Shown here: in pieces, positions 8,181 through 16,779 of the stretch
Position numbering within the stretch: the first letter of the stretch is position 1
How the letters are laid out: every line of letters starts with the position of its first letter
Source: CAZHGD01 sp964531735
GTDB lineage: Bacteria; Armatimonadota; UBA10988
Assembly: GCA_964531735.1 (NCBI GenBank)
Contig: CAZHGD010000013.1
Coordinates: 15,428-79,427 of the forward strand
DNA length: 64,000 nucleotides
Reading direction: 5' to 3'
Made by a program: the position numbers and the translations under genes
The notes under the pieces: generated by a model
Database searches by the model: none
The model's input: only the letters and a program-made list of their open reading frames with translations
What the model was told of the DNA's origin: nothing

Positions 8181-11100
8181 TCAGCTCTGCTCGCCGCCGG
8201 CCTGGTCGATCAGTTGCCGCACCTTGCCGAGGAGCTCTTCGAGGCGGAACGGCTTGGAGACGACCTCGACGCCCTCGGGCACCGTCTGGCCGACGGTGAG
8301 GACATCGTAGCTGTAGCCGCTGGCGAGGAGCACGGGCACGTCCGGCCGCAGCTCGCGCACGGCCTGATAGACCGCGTAACCACTGCGGTGTGGCATGACC
8401 ACGTCGCTGACGACAATGGCGATGTCGTCGATGTGGGCCGCGAACAGCTCCAGTGCCTCGCGACCGTCGCGGGCCTCGACGACGCGGTAGCCGCCGCGGC
8501 GCAGCAGACGCGCCCCGAGTTTGCGCACCATCTCGTCGTCCTCTGCCAGCAGCACGGTCTCGCCACGGCCGGCGCCGGCCTGGGTGGCGGGTGCCGGCAG
8601 CGCCGAGGTCGGCGACTCGGGGCTGGCCGCGACCGGCCAGAAGGTGCTGAACGTCGAGCCGGCACCCACCGCGCTGGTGACGTGCACGAAGCCATGGTGT
8701 TGCTTGACGATGCCGAACACGGTGGCCAGGCCGAGCCCGGTGCCCTTGCCCAGCTCCTTGGTGCTGAAGAACGGCTCGAAGACGCGCTCGATGACTTCAG
8801 GCGGCATGCCGCAGCCCTCGTCGCGGACCGCCAAGGAGACGAAGCGACCCTCTTCAGCCCACGGATGCGAGGCGCAGAAGCGGTCGTCGAAGGCGTGCAG
8901 ACCCAGCCGGATGGTGAGCCTGCCGCCATCCAGCATCGCGTCGCGGGCGTTGACGCACAGGTTCATCAGGACCTGCTCGACCTGATGGCGGTCGACGTCG
9001 ACGGGCGGCGCTCCATGGAGCGGCAGGAACGAGCACTCGATGTGCTCACCAAGGATACGGGTCAGCATCTTCATCAGGCCCTCGACCACGACGTTGAGAT
9101 CGAGGACCTCCGGGTGACTGGCCTCGCGGCGGCTGAACAGCAGCAACTGGGTGACCAGGTGCTTGGCTCGTTCGGCGGCCGCCACGATCTGGTTGAGTTC
9201 CTGGACCGTGGGATGGTCCGAGGGCAGCCCGGCCAGCGCGAGATCGCTATAGCCGCTGATCACCTGCAGCAGATTGTTGAAGTCATGGGCCACGCCGCCG
9301 GCGAGTTGACCGACGGCTTCCATCTTCTGGGCCTGGCGCAACTGCCGCTCGAGTTGCAACTCGGTGGTCACGTCGCGCTTGACGGCGACGATGTTGACCA
9401 CCTCACCGCGCTCGTTCCGCACCGGCGACAGCACCGCCTCGAAGTAGACCGGTGTGCCGTCCTTGCGCCGATTGACCAGGCGGCCGGACCAGGCCTGCCC
9501 GTCGCGCAGGGCCTGCCACATGTTGGTGACCGTGTCATTGGCGTCGCCCTCAGGGCGCAGGATATCGGCCGGGCTGCCGAGCACCTCGGCCCGCGTGTAG
9601 CCGGTGACCCGTTCGAACGCCGGGTTGGTGTACTCGAAGCGCCCCTCGGGATCGGTGATGAAGACGATCTCGCCGGCCTGTTCGATGGCCTGGGCCAGGC
9701 GGCGGAGGGCGGTCTCGCTCTCGCGACGCTCGGTGATGTCGCTGTGAATGCCGACCAGGCGTCGCGGGCGGCCTTTGGCGTCGCGACTGACGACCTGTCC
9801 GCGGCAGGCGACCCAGCGATAGGTGCCGTTCTGGTGGCGCAAGCGACACTGCGAGCGGAAGCGCCCGTCGCGCTGCGAGGCCTGTGCCAGGAAGTCGCGG
9901 AGCAGGGGCCGCCGGTCCTCCGGGTGGAGGAGATGGATCCAGGCGCCGAAGCTGATCTGGAACTCACTGGGGTCATAGCCCAGCATGGCGTAGCTCTGAG
10001 TGCTCCAGACCACCTGGCCGGTGTCGACGACCCAGTCGAAGTAGCCGTCGTAGGCTGCGTCGATGACGAGTTGGAGTCGCTCATCGGTGGCCAACCGCTC
10101 GGCCTCGGCCAGCTTGCTGGCCGTGATGTCGGCGTGGACACCGGCGACCAGCGTGGCCCGGCCGGTGGCGTCTCGCTCCAGCACGCGGGCCCAGTGCTGG
10201 ACCCATAGCCAGTGGCCGTCGCAGTGCCGGAGCCGTAGCGTGCCCTCGATCCGATCCGGCCACCACCCGCCGATGACGCCGCTGATCGTCTGGCGCAGAG
10301 CAGCGCGGTCAGCGGGGTGGGCCTGTGAGACGACCCACTCGACCGTCGGCACAATCTGGTCGCTCGCGTACCCGAGCATGGTGAGGAAGCGGCGGTTGCC
10401 GGTGATCCGGCCGGTCTGGGGCGCCCACTCGTAAGTGCCCAGGCCGGCGCCGTCCACGGCGACTTCGAAATGCCGCTCGATCTGCCGCAACTGCGCCTCG
10501 GCGTGCTTGAGCCCGCTGATGTCACGGACGAGCGCGATGGCGCCGATGATATCGCCTTGGGCGTTGCGGTGAGGGCCGTAGATGGGTGACACGAAGCCCG
10601 AGCGCCCGGTACGCGAGACGCGGTAGGGCACGTCGGGTGCGTGAACGGTCTCGCCGGCCAAGGCGCGCTGTACGAGCAACGGGAACGGATGCTGCTGGAG
10701 GTGCGGGAAGACCTCGGGCGCGGGCCGCCCGACGACAATCGAGGCCGCAAGCCCGCTGATGGCCTCCATGGCCGAGTTCCAGACCATGATCTTCAGCTCG
10801 CGGTCCACGACCACGATCCCGCCGTGCATGTTGGCCAGCACTTCGGTGTGGAGCTGGTGCGCGTTGCGGAGGGCCTGCTCCTCGGCGTACCGAGCGGTCT
10901 CATCCCGGAGCGCAATGGTCGCGCCGCCATCGGGCAGCGGCGATGTCTCCACCTGCCAGACCACCGTCTGGCCATCGCGACCCGCAAACACGATCTGCCG
11001 GCGCGCCGGCGCCTGGTCGACGGCGGCAAGGGCGTCCGCGCACGCGTCCGGCGGCCAGATGCCGTCGAGCGGGCGGCCGGTCAGCTCGCCCGCGGGCATC

Positions 11101-11264
11101 TCCAACAGACGAACGGCAGCCGTGTTGGCGAACTGACAGCTTCCGTCAGGTGCCGCCACAACGAGCGCACAGGGGGCTGTCTGCAACCACTGCCAACAGC
11201 CCTCACATCCCGCCCCAACAACCCCTGGCCTGGGTCCGTGCCCTGCCTCGCTATCCATCCTCAC
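8181..11264 (-). CDS. Hybrid sensor histidine kinase with five PAS domains and a C-terminal receiver
   Basis: 1027 residues, no obvious transmembrane segment, so probably a soluble sensor. Five PAS-type domains can be traced (about 18-125, 130-250, 260-380, 390-515 and 520-640), several with the PAC-like tail IVGIHSDIT or VAVKRDVT. A HisKA dimerisation domain carries the phospho-acceptor histidine H660 in GGVAHDFNNLL. The HATPase_c domain shows NARDAM, DEGCGMPPE and GKGTGLGLATV. A receiver domain (about 905-1020) has the acidic pair EDD and phospho-acceptor D954 in VVSDVVMP. The histidine kinase may phosphorylate its own receiver and act through a phosphorelay; no partner regulator with an output domain is adjacent. 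The ligand of the PAS domains is unknown. Confidence 0.94.
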   Translation of the reverse strand: MRMDSEAGHGPRPGVVGAGCEGCWQWLQTAPCALVVAAPDGSCQFANTAAVRLLEMPAGELTGRPLDGIWPPDACADALAAVDQAPARRQIVFAGRDGQTVVWQVETSPLPDGGATIALRDETARYAEEQALRNAHQLHTEVLANMHGGIVVVDRELKIMVWNSAMEAISGLAASIVVGRPAPEVFPHLQQHPFPLLVQRALAGETVHAPDVPYRVSRTGRSGFVSPIYGPHRNAQGDIIGAIALVRDISGLKHAEAQLRQIERHFEVAVDGAGLGTYEWAPQTGRITGNRRFLTMLGYASDQIVPTVEWVVSQAHPADRAALRQTISGVIGGWWPDRIEGTLRLRHCDGHWLWVQHWARVLERDATGRATLVAGVHADITASKLAEAERLATDERLQLVIDAAYDGYFDWVVDTGQVVWSTQSYAMLGYDPSEFQISFGAWIHLLHPEDRRPLLRDFLAQASQRDGRFRSQCRLRHQNGTYRWVACRGQVVSRDAKGRPRRLVGIHSDITERRESETALRRLAQAIEQAGEIVFITDPEGRFEYTNPAFERVTGYTRAEVLGSPADILRPEGDANDTVTNMWQALRDGQAWSGRLVNRRKDGTPVYFEAVLSPVRNERGEVVNIVAVKRDVTTELQLERQLRQAQKMEAVGQLAGGVAHDFNNLLQVISGYSDLALAGLPSDHPTVQELNQIVAAAERAKHLVTQLLLFSRREASHPEVLDLNVVVEGLMKMLTRILGEHIECSFLPLHGAPPVDVDRHQVEQVLMNLCVNARDAMLDGGRLTIRLGLHAFDDRFCASHPWAEEGRFVSLAVRDEGCGMPPEVIERVFEPFFSTKELGKGTGLGLATVFGIVKQHHGFVHVTSAVGAGSTFSTFWPVAASPESPTSALPAPATQAGAGRGETVLLAEDDEMVRKLGARLLRRGGYRVVEARDGREALELFAAHIDDIAIVVSDVVMPHRSGYAVYQAVRELRPDVPVLLASGYSYDVLTVGQTVPEGVEVVSKPFRLEELLGKVRQLIDQAGGEQS

Positions 11265-11330
11265 CTCGGCACCCCCGATGGGGGTGGTGCTGCGCCGCGG
11301 CCCACCTCTAGGGCCCTGACCGTCGCGCCA

Positions 11331-12428
11331 TCAGGCCGCCGGTCGGTAGTTGGGCACCGCCCTCGGCTCGCCGCCACGCTCGATGCTCTCTTCGCTCACC
11401 AGCCCGGGCACGGTGTAGTCCAGGGCCCGGTAGACGTCAATCGGCGCCGGCGTCCCGGCCAGGACCGCGTTGACGAAGTCGCGCACCACGAACCAATCGC
11501 CACCGCCATGACCGGTGCGCTGTGCGGCGGCGAGTGCCTCGCGGTACCACGCCGGCAGGTACTGCTCCTCGAAGTCCGCCAGCGGCCGCCAGTGGTCCGG
11601 GCCGTCGCACTGCTCCGCCAGCCAGACCTTCGCCGAGGCGTCGAAGCCGCGCGACGCCTCGTAGCAGCCTTTGGTACCTTGGACAGTGTAGTAGGTCATC
11701 AGGTGCGGGCGCTTCGAGATCATGTCGTTGCGGATCATCACCAGACCGCCCTTGGCCAGCTTGCAGGCCATGACGGTCACGTCGTCCATACGACGTGCCG
11801 GCGGTGTCCAGCAACCCGAACCGTGGCACGACACGCTGACCACGCGGTCATCGAACCACTGCAGCAGGGGGCCCAGGCTGTGGGTGGGGTAGGTGCACCC
11901 GCGGCGCCCGACCTGCCAGGTGAAGCGCCAGGTGGGTCGCCCATCGGGCATGAAGTGCAGTTGCTCCAACTCGTGCGTGTACTCGCCCTCGCCGAAGTAG
12001 ATGTCGCCGAAGAGGCCGTCGCGGATCATGGCGCCGACCAGCACGTTCGGCTGCAAGTAGCAGTAGTTCTCGGCCATCATGTAGGTGGCCGTGGAGGCCT
12101 CGGCCGCGGCGGCCAGTTGCGCGCATTCGTCCAGCGAGACCGCCGCGGTCACCTCGCAGAGCACGTGGATGTTGCGTTGCAGCGCGGCAATGGACTGCCG
12201 GGCGTGGAACTGCATGGGGGTGGCGATGACCACGGCGTCGATGCCGCTGTCGAGCATCTGGTCGTAGTTGGTGTACCAGTGCTCGAGCCCGTGCTGGCGC
12301 GCGGTGGCCTCGGCGGTAGTGGCATCCAGGTCACAGACGGCGGTGACCTGAGTCTCCGGACAGGCGCCGAATCCGGCGACGGTGCTCACGGCGCGGCGCG
12401 CACCGACGAGGCCGATCTTCAGGGGCAT
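11331..12428 (-). CDS. Gfo/Idh/MocA family oxidoreductase
   Basis: 365 residues from the ATG at 12428 (MPLKIGLVGARRA). The frame is open further upstream, but that part is Arg/Pro-rich and non-homologous in character, and GGAGCAG lies just before this ATG. The N-terminal Rossmann fold is seen in KIGLVGARRAVSTVAGF and VCDLDATTAEA. The position that is usually EKP in the family reads CEVTAAV, so the canonical Lys is missing. The C-terminal half has the substrate-domain pattern MAENYCY and PTHSLGPLLQWF. Relatives oxidise or reduce sugars, inositols or glycosyl groups using NAD(P). No partner gene is adjacent, and the substrate is unknown. Confidence 0.9.
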   Translation of the reverse strand: MPLKIGLVGARRAVSTVAGFGACPETQVTAVCDLDATTAEATARQHGLEHWYTNYDQMLDSGIDAVVIATPMQFHARQSIAALQRNIHVLCEVTAAVSLDECAQLAAAAEASTATYMMAENYCYLQPNVLVGAMIRDGLFGDIYFGEGEYTHELEQLHFMPDGRPTWRFTWQVGRRGCTYPTHSLGPLLQWFDDRVVSVSCHGSGCWTPPARRMDDVTVMACKLAKGGLVMIRNDMISKRPHLMTYYTVQGTKGCYEASRGFDASAKVWLAEQCDGPDHWRPLADFEEQYLPAWYREALAAAQRTGHGGGDWFVVRDFVNAVLAGTPAPIDVYRALDYTVPGLVSEESIERGGEPRAVPNYRPAA

Positions 12429-12484
12429 GGCTCTGCTCCGCAGAGCCGGGTTGGCCAGGCGCGAGGGGGTTCCTCTGTGCGGGC

Positions 12485-12742
12485 TCAGGCGGCGCGGGCC
12501 GGTACGAGCAGCACGTCGACGCCGCAGCGATCGCGGACCCGCGCCTCTACTTCGCGCAGGTGGTCGTAGTAGGGGTGTGCACGTAGGGTGTGCGGAATCG
12601 GTCGCACCACCGGCCCATACCACCAACCGGCGTCCTGCTTGATGCCCTTGCGCACGATGCTGACCAACGGGAACTCGGGCTCTTCGTCGTGGTAGGCGAC
12701 TAGCAGCTCATCCACCACACTGCACAGAGTGTCGCCATCCAT
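12485..12742 (-). CDS. Small hypothetical protein, possible partner of the adjacent HEPN-like gene
   Basis: 85 residues, MDGDTLCSVVDELL at the start and VLLVPARAA at the end. The protein is acidic in the first half, with a WWYGPVVRP segment and an YYDHLREVEARVRD helix. No family can be named with confidence. It overlaps the 3' end of the HEPN-like frame by 35 bases, which suggests translational coupling. The arrangement resembles two-gene HEPN modules in which the second gene encodes a small partner protein, but the usual nucleotidyltransferase motif (GSxARG) is absent. Function is therefore not assigned. Confidence 0.55.
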   Translation of the reverse strand: MDGDTLCSVVDELLVAYHDEEPEFPLVSIVRKGIKQDAGWWYGPVVRPIPHTLRAHPYYDHLREVEARVRDRCGVDVLLVPARAA

Positions 12743-13149
12743 CGGCGGGCTCCTCCATCACGCCCAGCATGTCCAGCACCAGATACGCGTCGCTCCGCGC
12801 ATCGGCATACTCGCGCTCGTCGAACTCCTGATCCGGATCATCGTCCGCCGCAACGCGCAGGTCGCGCAGGTTGGCGAGAGCGCGACGCACGCTCGCCAAC
12901 CTGCGCGACCTGCGGGGGCCGCTCGCCGAAGGCCAAGTGGCTGCCGACCACCGTCTGGAGGTGTCGAGCCAACTGAGCGTGGGCATACCACTCGTCGCCG
13001 GAGGGCAACTGATCCTTGGGCCACTCGCGCTGTTCGAGCCATCCGGCCGCGGCGGCATAGGCCGCGTAGTACAGCCGGCTGAAGCTGCTCCGCGGGTGGG
13101 CAGGCCACAGTCGCCCTGCAGCCTGCCAGCTATCCATGGCCAGGTCCAC
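12708..13149 (-). pseudogene. HEPN-like (UPF0332-type) protein gene, frameshifted at an inverted repeat
   Basis: Two minus-strand frames together make one HEPN-sized protein. The first frame (from 13149) gives MDLAMDSWQAA, SSFSRLYYAAYAAAAGWL and HLQTVVGSHLAFGE, the usual N-terminal helices of the UPF0332/HEPN type. The second frame (to 12708) gives ALANLRDLRVAADDDPDQ and DAYLVLDMLG, the usual C-terminal helices. The switch between frames falls in a perfect 23-bp inverted repeat (12856-12878 and 12892-12914). One arm is the genuine LANLRDLR coding sequence and the other is its reverse copy. As written, the first frame continues into an unrelated Arg/Gln-rich tail that ends near 12838. It could be a real inactivating mutation or a sequencing or assembly artefact at the hairpin. 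Confidence 0.6.
12856..12914. repeat. Perfect 23-bp inverted repeat inside the HEPN-like gene
   Basis: Left arm 12856-12878 and right arm 12892-12914 are exact reverse complements over 23 bases, separated by 13 bases. The bases flanking the arms do not pair. The left arm is in the coding frame of the C-terminal half of the HEPN-like gene, whereas the right arm puts the upstream frame out of register. This is the pattern expected from a snap-back or template-switch copy. Confidence 0.9.
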
Positions 13150-13185
13150 CCAGCCCCTTGCGATAGCTCACCCGCGGGGCCGTTC

Positions 13186-14274
13186 TCAGCCCATCGTCTC
13201 GCACACCAGGTCGCCCACCTGGCTGGTGCTGTAGCCCATCCGCCCGGCGGCCAGGCTCTTCAGCTTCGTGCCCGTGACCAGCTTGACCGCGTCCTCGATC
13301 TTGGTCGCCATGGCGTCTTCACCGAGCGTCTGGAGCATCATCGCCGCCGCGCAGATGGCCGCCAGCGGGTTGATCACGCCCTGGCCCGTGTACTTCGGCG
13401 CCGAGCCACCGATCGGCTCGAACATGCTCAGGCCCTCGGGGTTGATGTTGCCACCCGCGGCGATGCCCATGCCGCCCTGAGTCATGGCGCCCAGATCGGT
13501 GATGATGTCGCCGAACATGTTCGAGGTCACCAGCACGTCGAACCACTCGGGGTTCTTGACCATCCACATGCAGGTGGCATCGACGTGGTAGTAGTCGCGC
13601 TTGATGTCGGGGAACTGCGCGGCGCCCATCTCGTGGAAAGCGCGCTCCCAGAGGTCGAACACGTAGGTGAGCACGTTGGTCTTGCCCACCAGGCCGAGGG
13701 TGTTGGCGTCGCCGAGACCACGGGCCCGCTTGCCGTACTTGGCCGCGTACTCGAAGGCGTACTTGAGGCAGCGGTCCACCTGGAAACGCGTGTAGACCAT
13801 TTCCTGCGTGGCCACCTCGTGCGGTGTGCCCTTGAGCGCCACGCCGCCCAGGCCGCAGTAGACGTCGCCGGTGTTCTCGCGCACCACGACGTAGTCGATG
13901 TGCTCGGGCCCCTTGCCCGCGAGCGGGCACTCGACGCCCGGGAAGAGCTTGACCGGACGCAGGTTGATGTACTGGTCCAGCTCGAAGCGCAGGCGCAGCA
14001 GGATGCCCTTTTCCAAGATGCCGGGCGCGACCTGCGGGTGACCGATGGCGCCGAGCAGAATGGCGTCGAAGTTGCCGCGCAGTTCGTCGGAAGCGCCGTC
14101 CGGCAGCGTCTCACCGGTGCGCAGGTAGCGGTCGCCACCGAAGTCGAACTCCGTCAGCGCCAGCTTGAAGCCGCCGAGATCCGCAGCGTGCTGCGCAACC
14201 TTGACCGCCTCGGCGGTGACTTCAGGACCTGTGCCGTCGCCCGGGAGGACGGCGATGCGATACGTCTTGGCCAT
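13186..14274 (-). CDS. leuB: 3-isopropylmalate dehydrogenase
   Basis: 362 residues of the isocitrate/isopropylmalate dehydrogenase family. The start MAKTYRIAVLPGDGTGPE is typical. Other family blocks are LGAIGHPQV, RLRFELDQYINLRP (substrate arginines), VVRENTGDVYCG, the metal-binding TSNMFGDIITDLGA and the NAD-binding loop FEPIGGSAPKYTGQG. The enzyme would oxidise and decarboxylate 3-isopropylmalate in leucine synthesis. Related decarboxylating dehydrogenases (tartrate or homoisocitrate) share these motifs, so substrate is inferred from overall similarity. No leuA, leuC or leuD is adjacent in the window. Confidence 0.9.
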   Translation of the reverse strand: MAKTYRIAVLPGDGTGPEVTAEAVKVAQHAADLGGFKLALTEFDFGGDRYLRTGETLPDGASDELRGNFDAILLGAIGHPQVAPGILEKGILLRLRFELDQYINLRPVKLFPGVECPLAGKGPEHIDYVVVRENTGDVYCGLGGVALKGTPHEVATQEMVYTRFQVDRCLKYAFEYAAKYGKRARGLGDANTLGLVGKTNVLTYVFDLWERAFHEMGAAQFPDIKRDYYHVDATCMWMVKNPEWFDVLVTSNMFGDIITDLGAMTQGGMGIAAGGNINPEGLSMFEPIGGSAPKYTGQGVINPLAAICAAAMMLQTLGEDAMATKIEDAVKLVTGTKLKSLAAGRMGYSTSQVGDLVCETMG

Positions 14275-14329
14275 AGGGGCTGCACCTCTCTCGCAGGTTG
14301 CGGCCCGGCGAGTGGCGCGGGCCGCTGAT

Positions 14330-14335
14330 AGTATA
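14330..14335 (-). promoter_or_regulatory. Possible -10 element upstream of leuB
   Basis: On the minus strand TATACT (14335-14330) lies 55 bases before the leuB start, in the gap between leuB and the htrA-type gene. No good -35 hexamer is seen at the expected distance, so only the -10 is proposed. Confidence 0.3.
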
Positions 14336-14373
14336 ACCCAGGGCTGACCGACGAAGGTTGCGCCGGCGCCGCC

Positions 14374-15567
14374 TCAGATGCCCGGCACCGGCTCGTCGCC
14401 CTGCATCGGGTGCTCGGCCACGCGGCAGCGCACTTCGGCCTTCTCGCCGTTGCGCATCACCGTCAGCGTCAGCACTTGGTCGATTGGCGACGAAGCGACC
14501 GCCAGGCGCAGGTCCCGCGGCGACTTGACGCGTTTGCCGTTGACCGCGACGACCACGTCCAGTGGCCGCACGCCGCCCTTGACGGCCGGCTGGTCGCGGT
14601 ACAGGTTGACGACCACCGCGCCCTCGGTGCTCTTCATGCCGAGTTCGGCGGCATTGCGGCTGTTCAGTTGCTTGGCGATGATGCCGATCCACCCGCGCAC
14701 CACGCGGCCGTGCTTCAGCAGTTGCTCGGCGTTCTGACGGGCGATGTTGCTCGGAATGGCGAACCCGATGCCCTGGTAGCCGCCGGTCTTCGAGAAGATG
14801 GCGGTGTTGATGCCGACCAGGCGGCCGGTGATGTCCACCAGCGCCCCGCCGGAGTTGCCCGGGTTGATGGCCGCATCGGTCTGTATGAACTCTTCGAAGT
14901 CGCTGACGCCGACGTCGTGCCGGCCCTTGGCCGAGACAATGCCCTGGGTCACCGTCTGGTTGAAGCCAAAGGGATTGCCGACGGCAATGACCCATTCGCC
15001 GACCTGGAGCTGGTTGCTGTCGGCCCATTCGGCGACCGGCAGGTCCTGGCCCGGGATGCGCAGCACCGCGGTATCGGACAAGGAGTCGCGGCCGATCACC
15101 TTGGCCACGAACTCGCGCGAATCGGCCATCGAGACGCGGATCTCGTCGGCGCCCTCGATGTTGTGGTTGTTGGTCACCACGATGCCGTGGGAGTCCACGA
15201 TGACGCCTGAGCCCAGGCTCTGGGACGTCTGATCGGGTTGGCGGAGCCAACCGTCACCGGTCATGAAGTCGCGGAACGGGTCGTAGTAGCTCTGGCCCCG
15301 GATGATGCGAGTGGAGCTGATGTTCACGACGGCCGGGGTCACCTGGGCGGCGATCTGCGCGAACGCTTCGCTCAGTTTGCGCAGGTCGGCCACCGAGGCG
15401 CGCGGCGCCGGTGCCCCCGCGCCGCCGGTTGGTGTCGGCGCGGCGTTCTGTGCCGCGACCGAGGTGGTCGCGCGGCGGCGGTCACCCAGCCACTGACCAG
15501 CCAGCAGCCCGAGCAGAAACAGGATGATCGCCCCGGCGATCACGTCGCGGATGTGCAGCCGTTGCAT
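14374..15567 (-). CDS. DegP/HtrA-type serine protease (S1C) with one PDZ domain
   Basis: 397 residues. A single N-terminal transmembrane anchor (about 9-27) precedes a Pro/Ala-rich linker, so the protease faces the periplasm. The catalytic triad is visible: H135 in TNNHNIEGADE, D165 in DSLSDTAVL and S239 in INPGNSGGALVD. A single PDZ domain (about 285-380) begins at RGWIGIIAK and has the peptide-binding stretch KGGVRPLDVVVAVNGK. This is the DegS/HhoA-like layout, acting in envelope protein quality control or signalling. Usually the residues after the catalytic histidine are VV; here they are NI. A promoter-like element is seen upstream, overlapping the mtnA stop codon. Confidence 0.93.
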   Translation of the reverse strand: MQRLHIRDVIAGAIILFLLGLLAGQWLGDRRRATTSVAAQNAAPTPTGGAGAPAPRASVADLRKLSEAFAQIAAQVTPAVVNISSTRIIRGQSYYDPFRDFMTGDGWLRQPDQTSQSLGSGVIVDSHGIVVTNNHNIEGADEIRVSMADSREFVAKVIGRDSLSDTAVLRIPGQDLPVAEWADSNQLQVGEWVIAVGNPFGFNQTVTQGIVSAKGRHDVGVSDFEEFIQTDAAINPGNSGGALVDITGRLVGINTAIFSKTGGYQGIGFAIPSNIARQNAEQLLKHGRVVRGWIGIIAKQLNSRNAAELGMKSTEGAVVVNLYRDQPAVKGGVRPLDVVVAVNGKRVKSPRDLRLAVASSPIDQVLTLTVMRNGEKAEVRCRVAEHPMQGDEPVPGI

Positions 15568-15585
15568 CGACGTCCCTCAACGCCT

Positions 15586-15614
15586 ATTGTGCCCTGAACC
15601 ACCGGAATCGTCAC
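15586..15614 (-). promoter_or_regulatory. Putative promoter for the HtrA-type protease gene
   Basis: On the minus strand GTGACG (15614-15609), a 17-base spacer, then CACAAT (15591-15586). The ATG at 15567 follows with a GAGGGA binding site between. The -35 box overlaps the stop codon of mtnA, so the protease gene can be expressed apart from mtnA. Confidence 0.4.
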
Positions 15615-16657
15615 GCCTGGGCCAGCGCTGGCAGCGACTCCCGGTACGGGGGCCGCGCGATGCCACGCTCGGTGATGATACCGGCGATCAGCTCGCCGGG
15701 CGTGACGTCGAAGGCCGGGTTGAAGACGTCGACCTCGGCGGGTGCGGTGGCCACGCCGGCCACGCGGCGCACCTCGTCGGGGCGGCGCTCCTCGATGGGA
15801 ATCGCGCCACCGGTCGGCAGGCTCATGTCGAACGTGCTCCACGGCGCGGCGACGTAGAACGGGAGCCCATGGTGCTTGGCCAGCACGGCGACACTGTAGG
15901 TGCCGATCTTGTTGGCCGCGTCACCGTTGGCCGCGATCCGATCGGCTCCGGTGATGACGCAGTCGAGGCCGCCTTGGTGCATGAGCCAGCCGGCCATGTT
16001 ATCGCACAGCACAGTCACGGGAATGCCCAGGCGTTCGAGTTCCCAGGCGGTCAGCCGCGAGCCTTGCAGCAACGGTCGGGTCTCATCGGCGTAGACGCGC
16101 GCCACGCGGCCCTGTTCGGCGGCGGCCCGAATGACTCCGAGCGCCGTGCCGTAGACGCCACTGGTGGCCAGCGCACCGGCGTTGCAGTGCGTCAGGATGC
16201 GCGCTCCGGGCGGCACGACGGTGGCGCCGTGGCGGGCCATGGCCTCGTTGGCCGCGCGGTCCTCGGCCAGGATCTGGTTGGCCTCGGCCAGCAGAGCGTG
16301 GCGTAGCGCGTCGGCGGCACCGGTGTGTTGCTCGACCACCCGCCAACAGCGCTCCAGCGCCCAGAACAGGTTCACCGCCGTCGGGCGGGTGCGCGCGAGT
16401 CGGTCGCGGGCCACGGCCAGGTCGGCGCGTAGTGCGGGCAGGTTCTCGGCTTGGCTCACCTGGGCGGCAAGGGCCAGACCATAGCCGGCGGCCACGCCGA
16501 TGGCCGGTGCGCCGCGGACCCGCAGCACCTCGATTGCCTCGGCCAGGGTCTCCAGTTGACGGCAGTCGAGCCAGAGCAGTTCGCGTGGTAGCTTCGTCTG
16601 GTCGATCAGCCGCACCGCCCCGTCATGCCAGCCCACGGTCAGGATTTCGTCTCGCAT
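15611..16657 (-). CDS. mtnA: S-methyl-5-thioribose-1-phosphate isomerase
   Basis: 348 residues from the ATG at 16657 (MRDEILTVGWHDG). A longer frame upstream is Arg/Gly-rich and is not used. The family signature RGAPAIGVAAGYG is at about 48-60. The catalytic cysteine is C158 in THCNAGALATSGVYG, and the catalytic aspartate is D239 in ITGADRIAANGDAANKIGT. The enzyme opens methylthioribose 1-phosphate to methylthioribulose 1-phosphate in the methionine salvage pathway. eIF2B-like aldose-phosphate isomerases share this fold, but the active-site pair and length favour MtnA. No other mtn genes are adjacent. Confidence 0.95.
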   Translation of the reverse strand: MRDEILTVGWHDGAVRLIDQTKLPRELLWLDCRQLETLAEAIEVLRVRGAPAIGVAAGYGLALAAQVSQAENLPALRADLAVARDRLARTRPTAVNLFWALERCWRVVEQHTGAADALRHALLAEANQILAEDRAANEAMARHGATVVPPGARILTHCNAGALATSGVYGTALGVIRAAAEQGRVARVYADETRPLLQGSRLTAWELERLGIPVTVLCDNMAGWLMHQGGLDCVITGADRIAANGDAANKIGTYSVAVLAKHHGLPFYVAAPWSTFDMSLPTGGAIPIEERRPDEVRRVAGVATAPAEVDVFNPAFDVTPGELIAGIITERGIARPPYRESLPALAQA

Positions 16658-16695
16658 CGCCCAGCTCAACTCTCCCGGCGCTCCACGGCACCGTC

Positions 16696-16715
16696 GGCCG
16701 CCCGAGCAGGCGGCC
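16696..16715 (-). terminator. Terminator-like hairpin between the small membrane protein gene and mtnA
   Basis: A perfect 7-bp stem (16696-16702 with 16709-16715, GGCCGCC) closes a six-base loop. No run of T follows on the minus strand, so it may be an attenuating or Rho-dependent structure rather than a classical terminator. Confidence 0.3.
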
Positions 16716-16779
16716 CTGCGGCAAGGGTAGCGGAGACTCGCGTTCAACGCCAGATGTCCGATGGCGGAGGATGGCTGGC

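Noticed and set aside
8067..10208. Open frame of 713 codons opposite the hybrid histidine kinase
   Set aside because: Shadow of the kinase gene with no domain of its own.
16690..16760. SAM-type riboswitch upstream of mtnA
   Set aside because: Only a simple 7-bp hairpin is present; the conserved multi-stem core of known SAM riboswitches is not visible.
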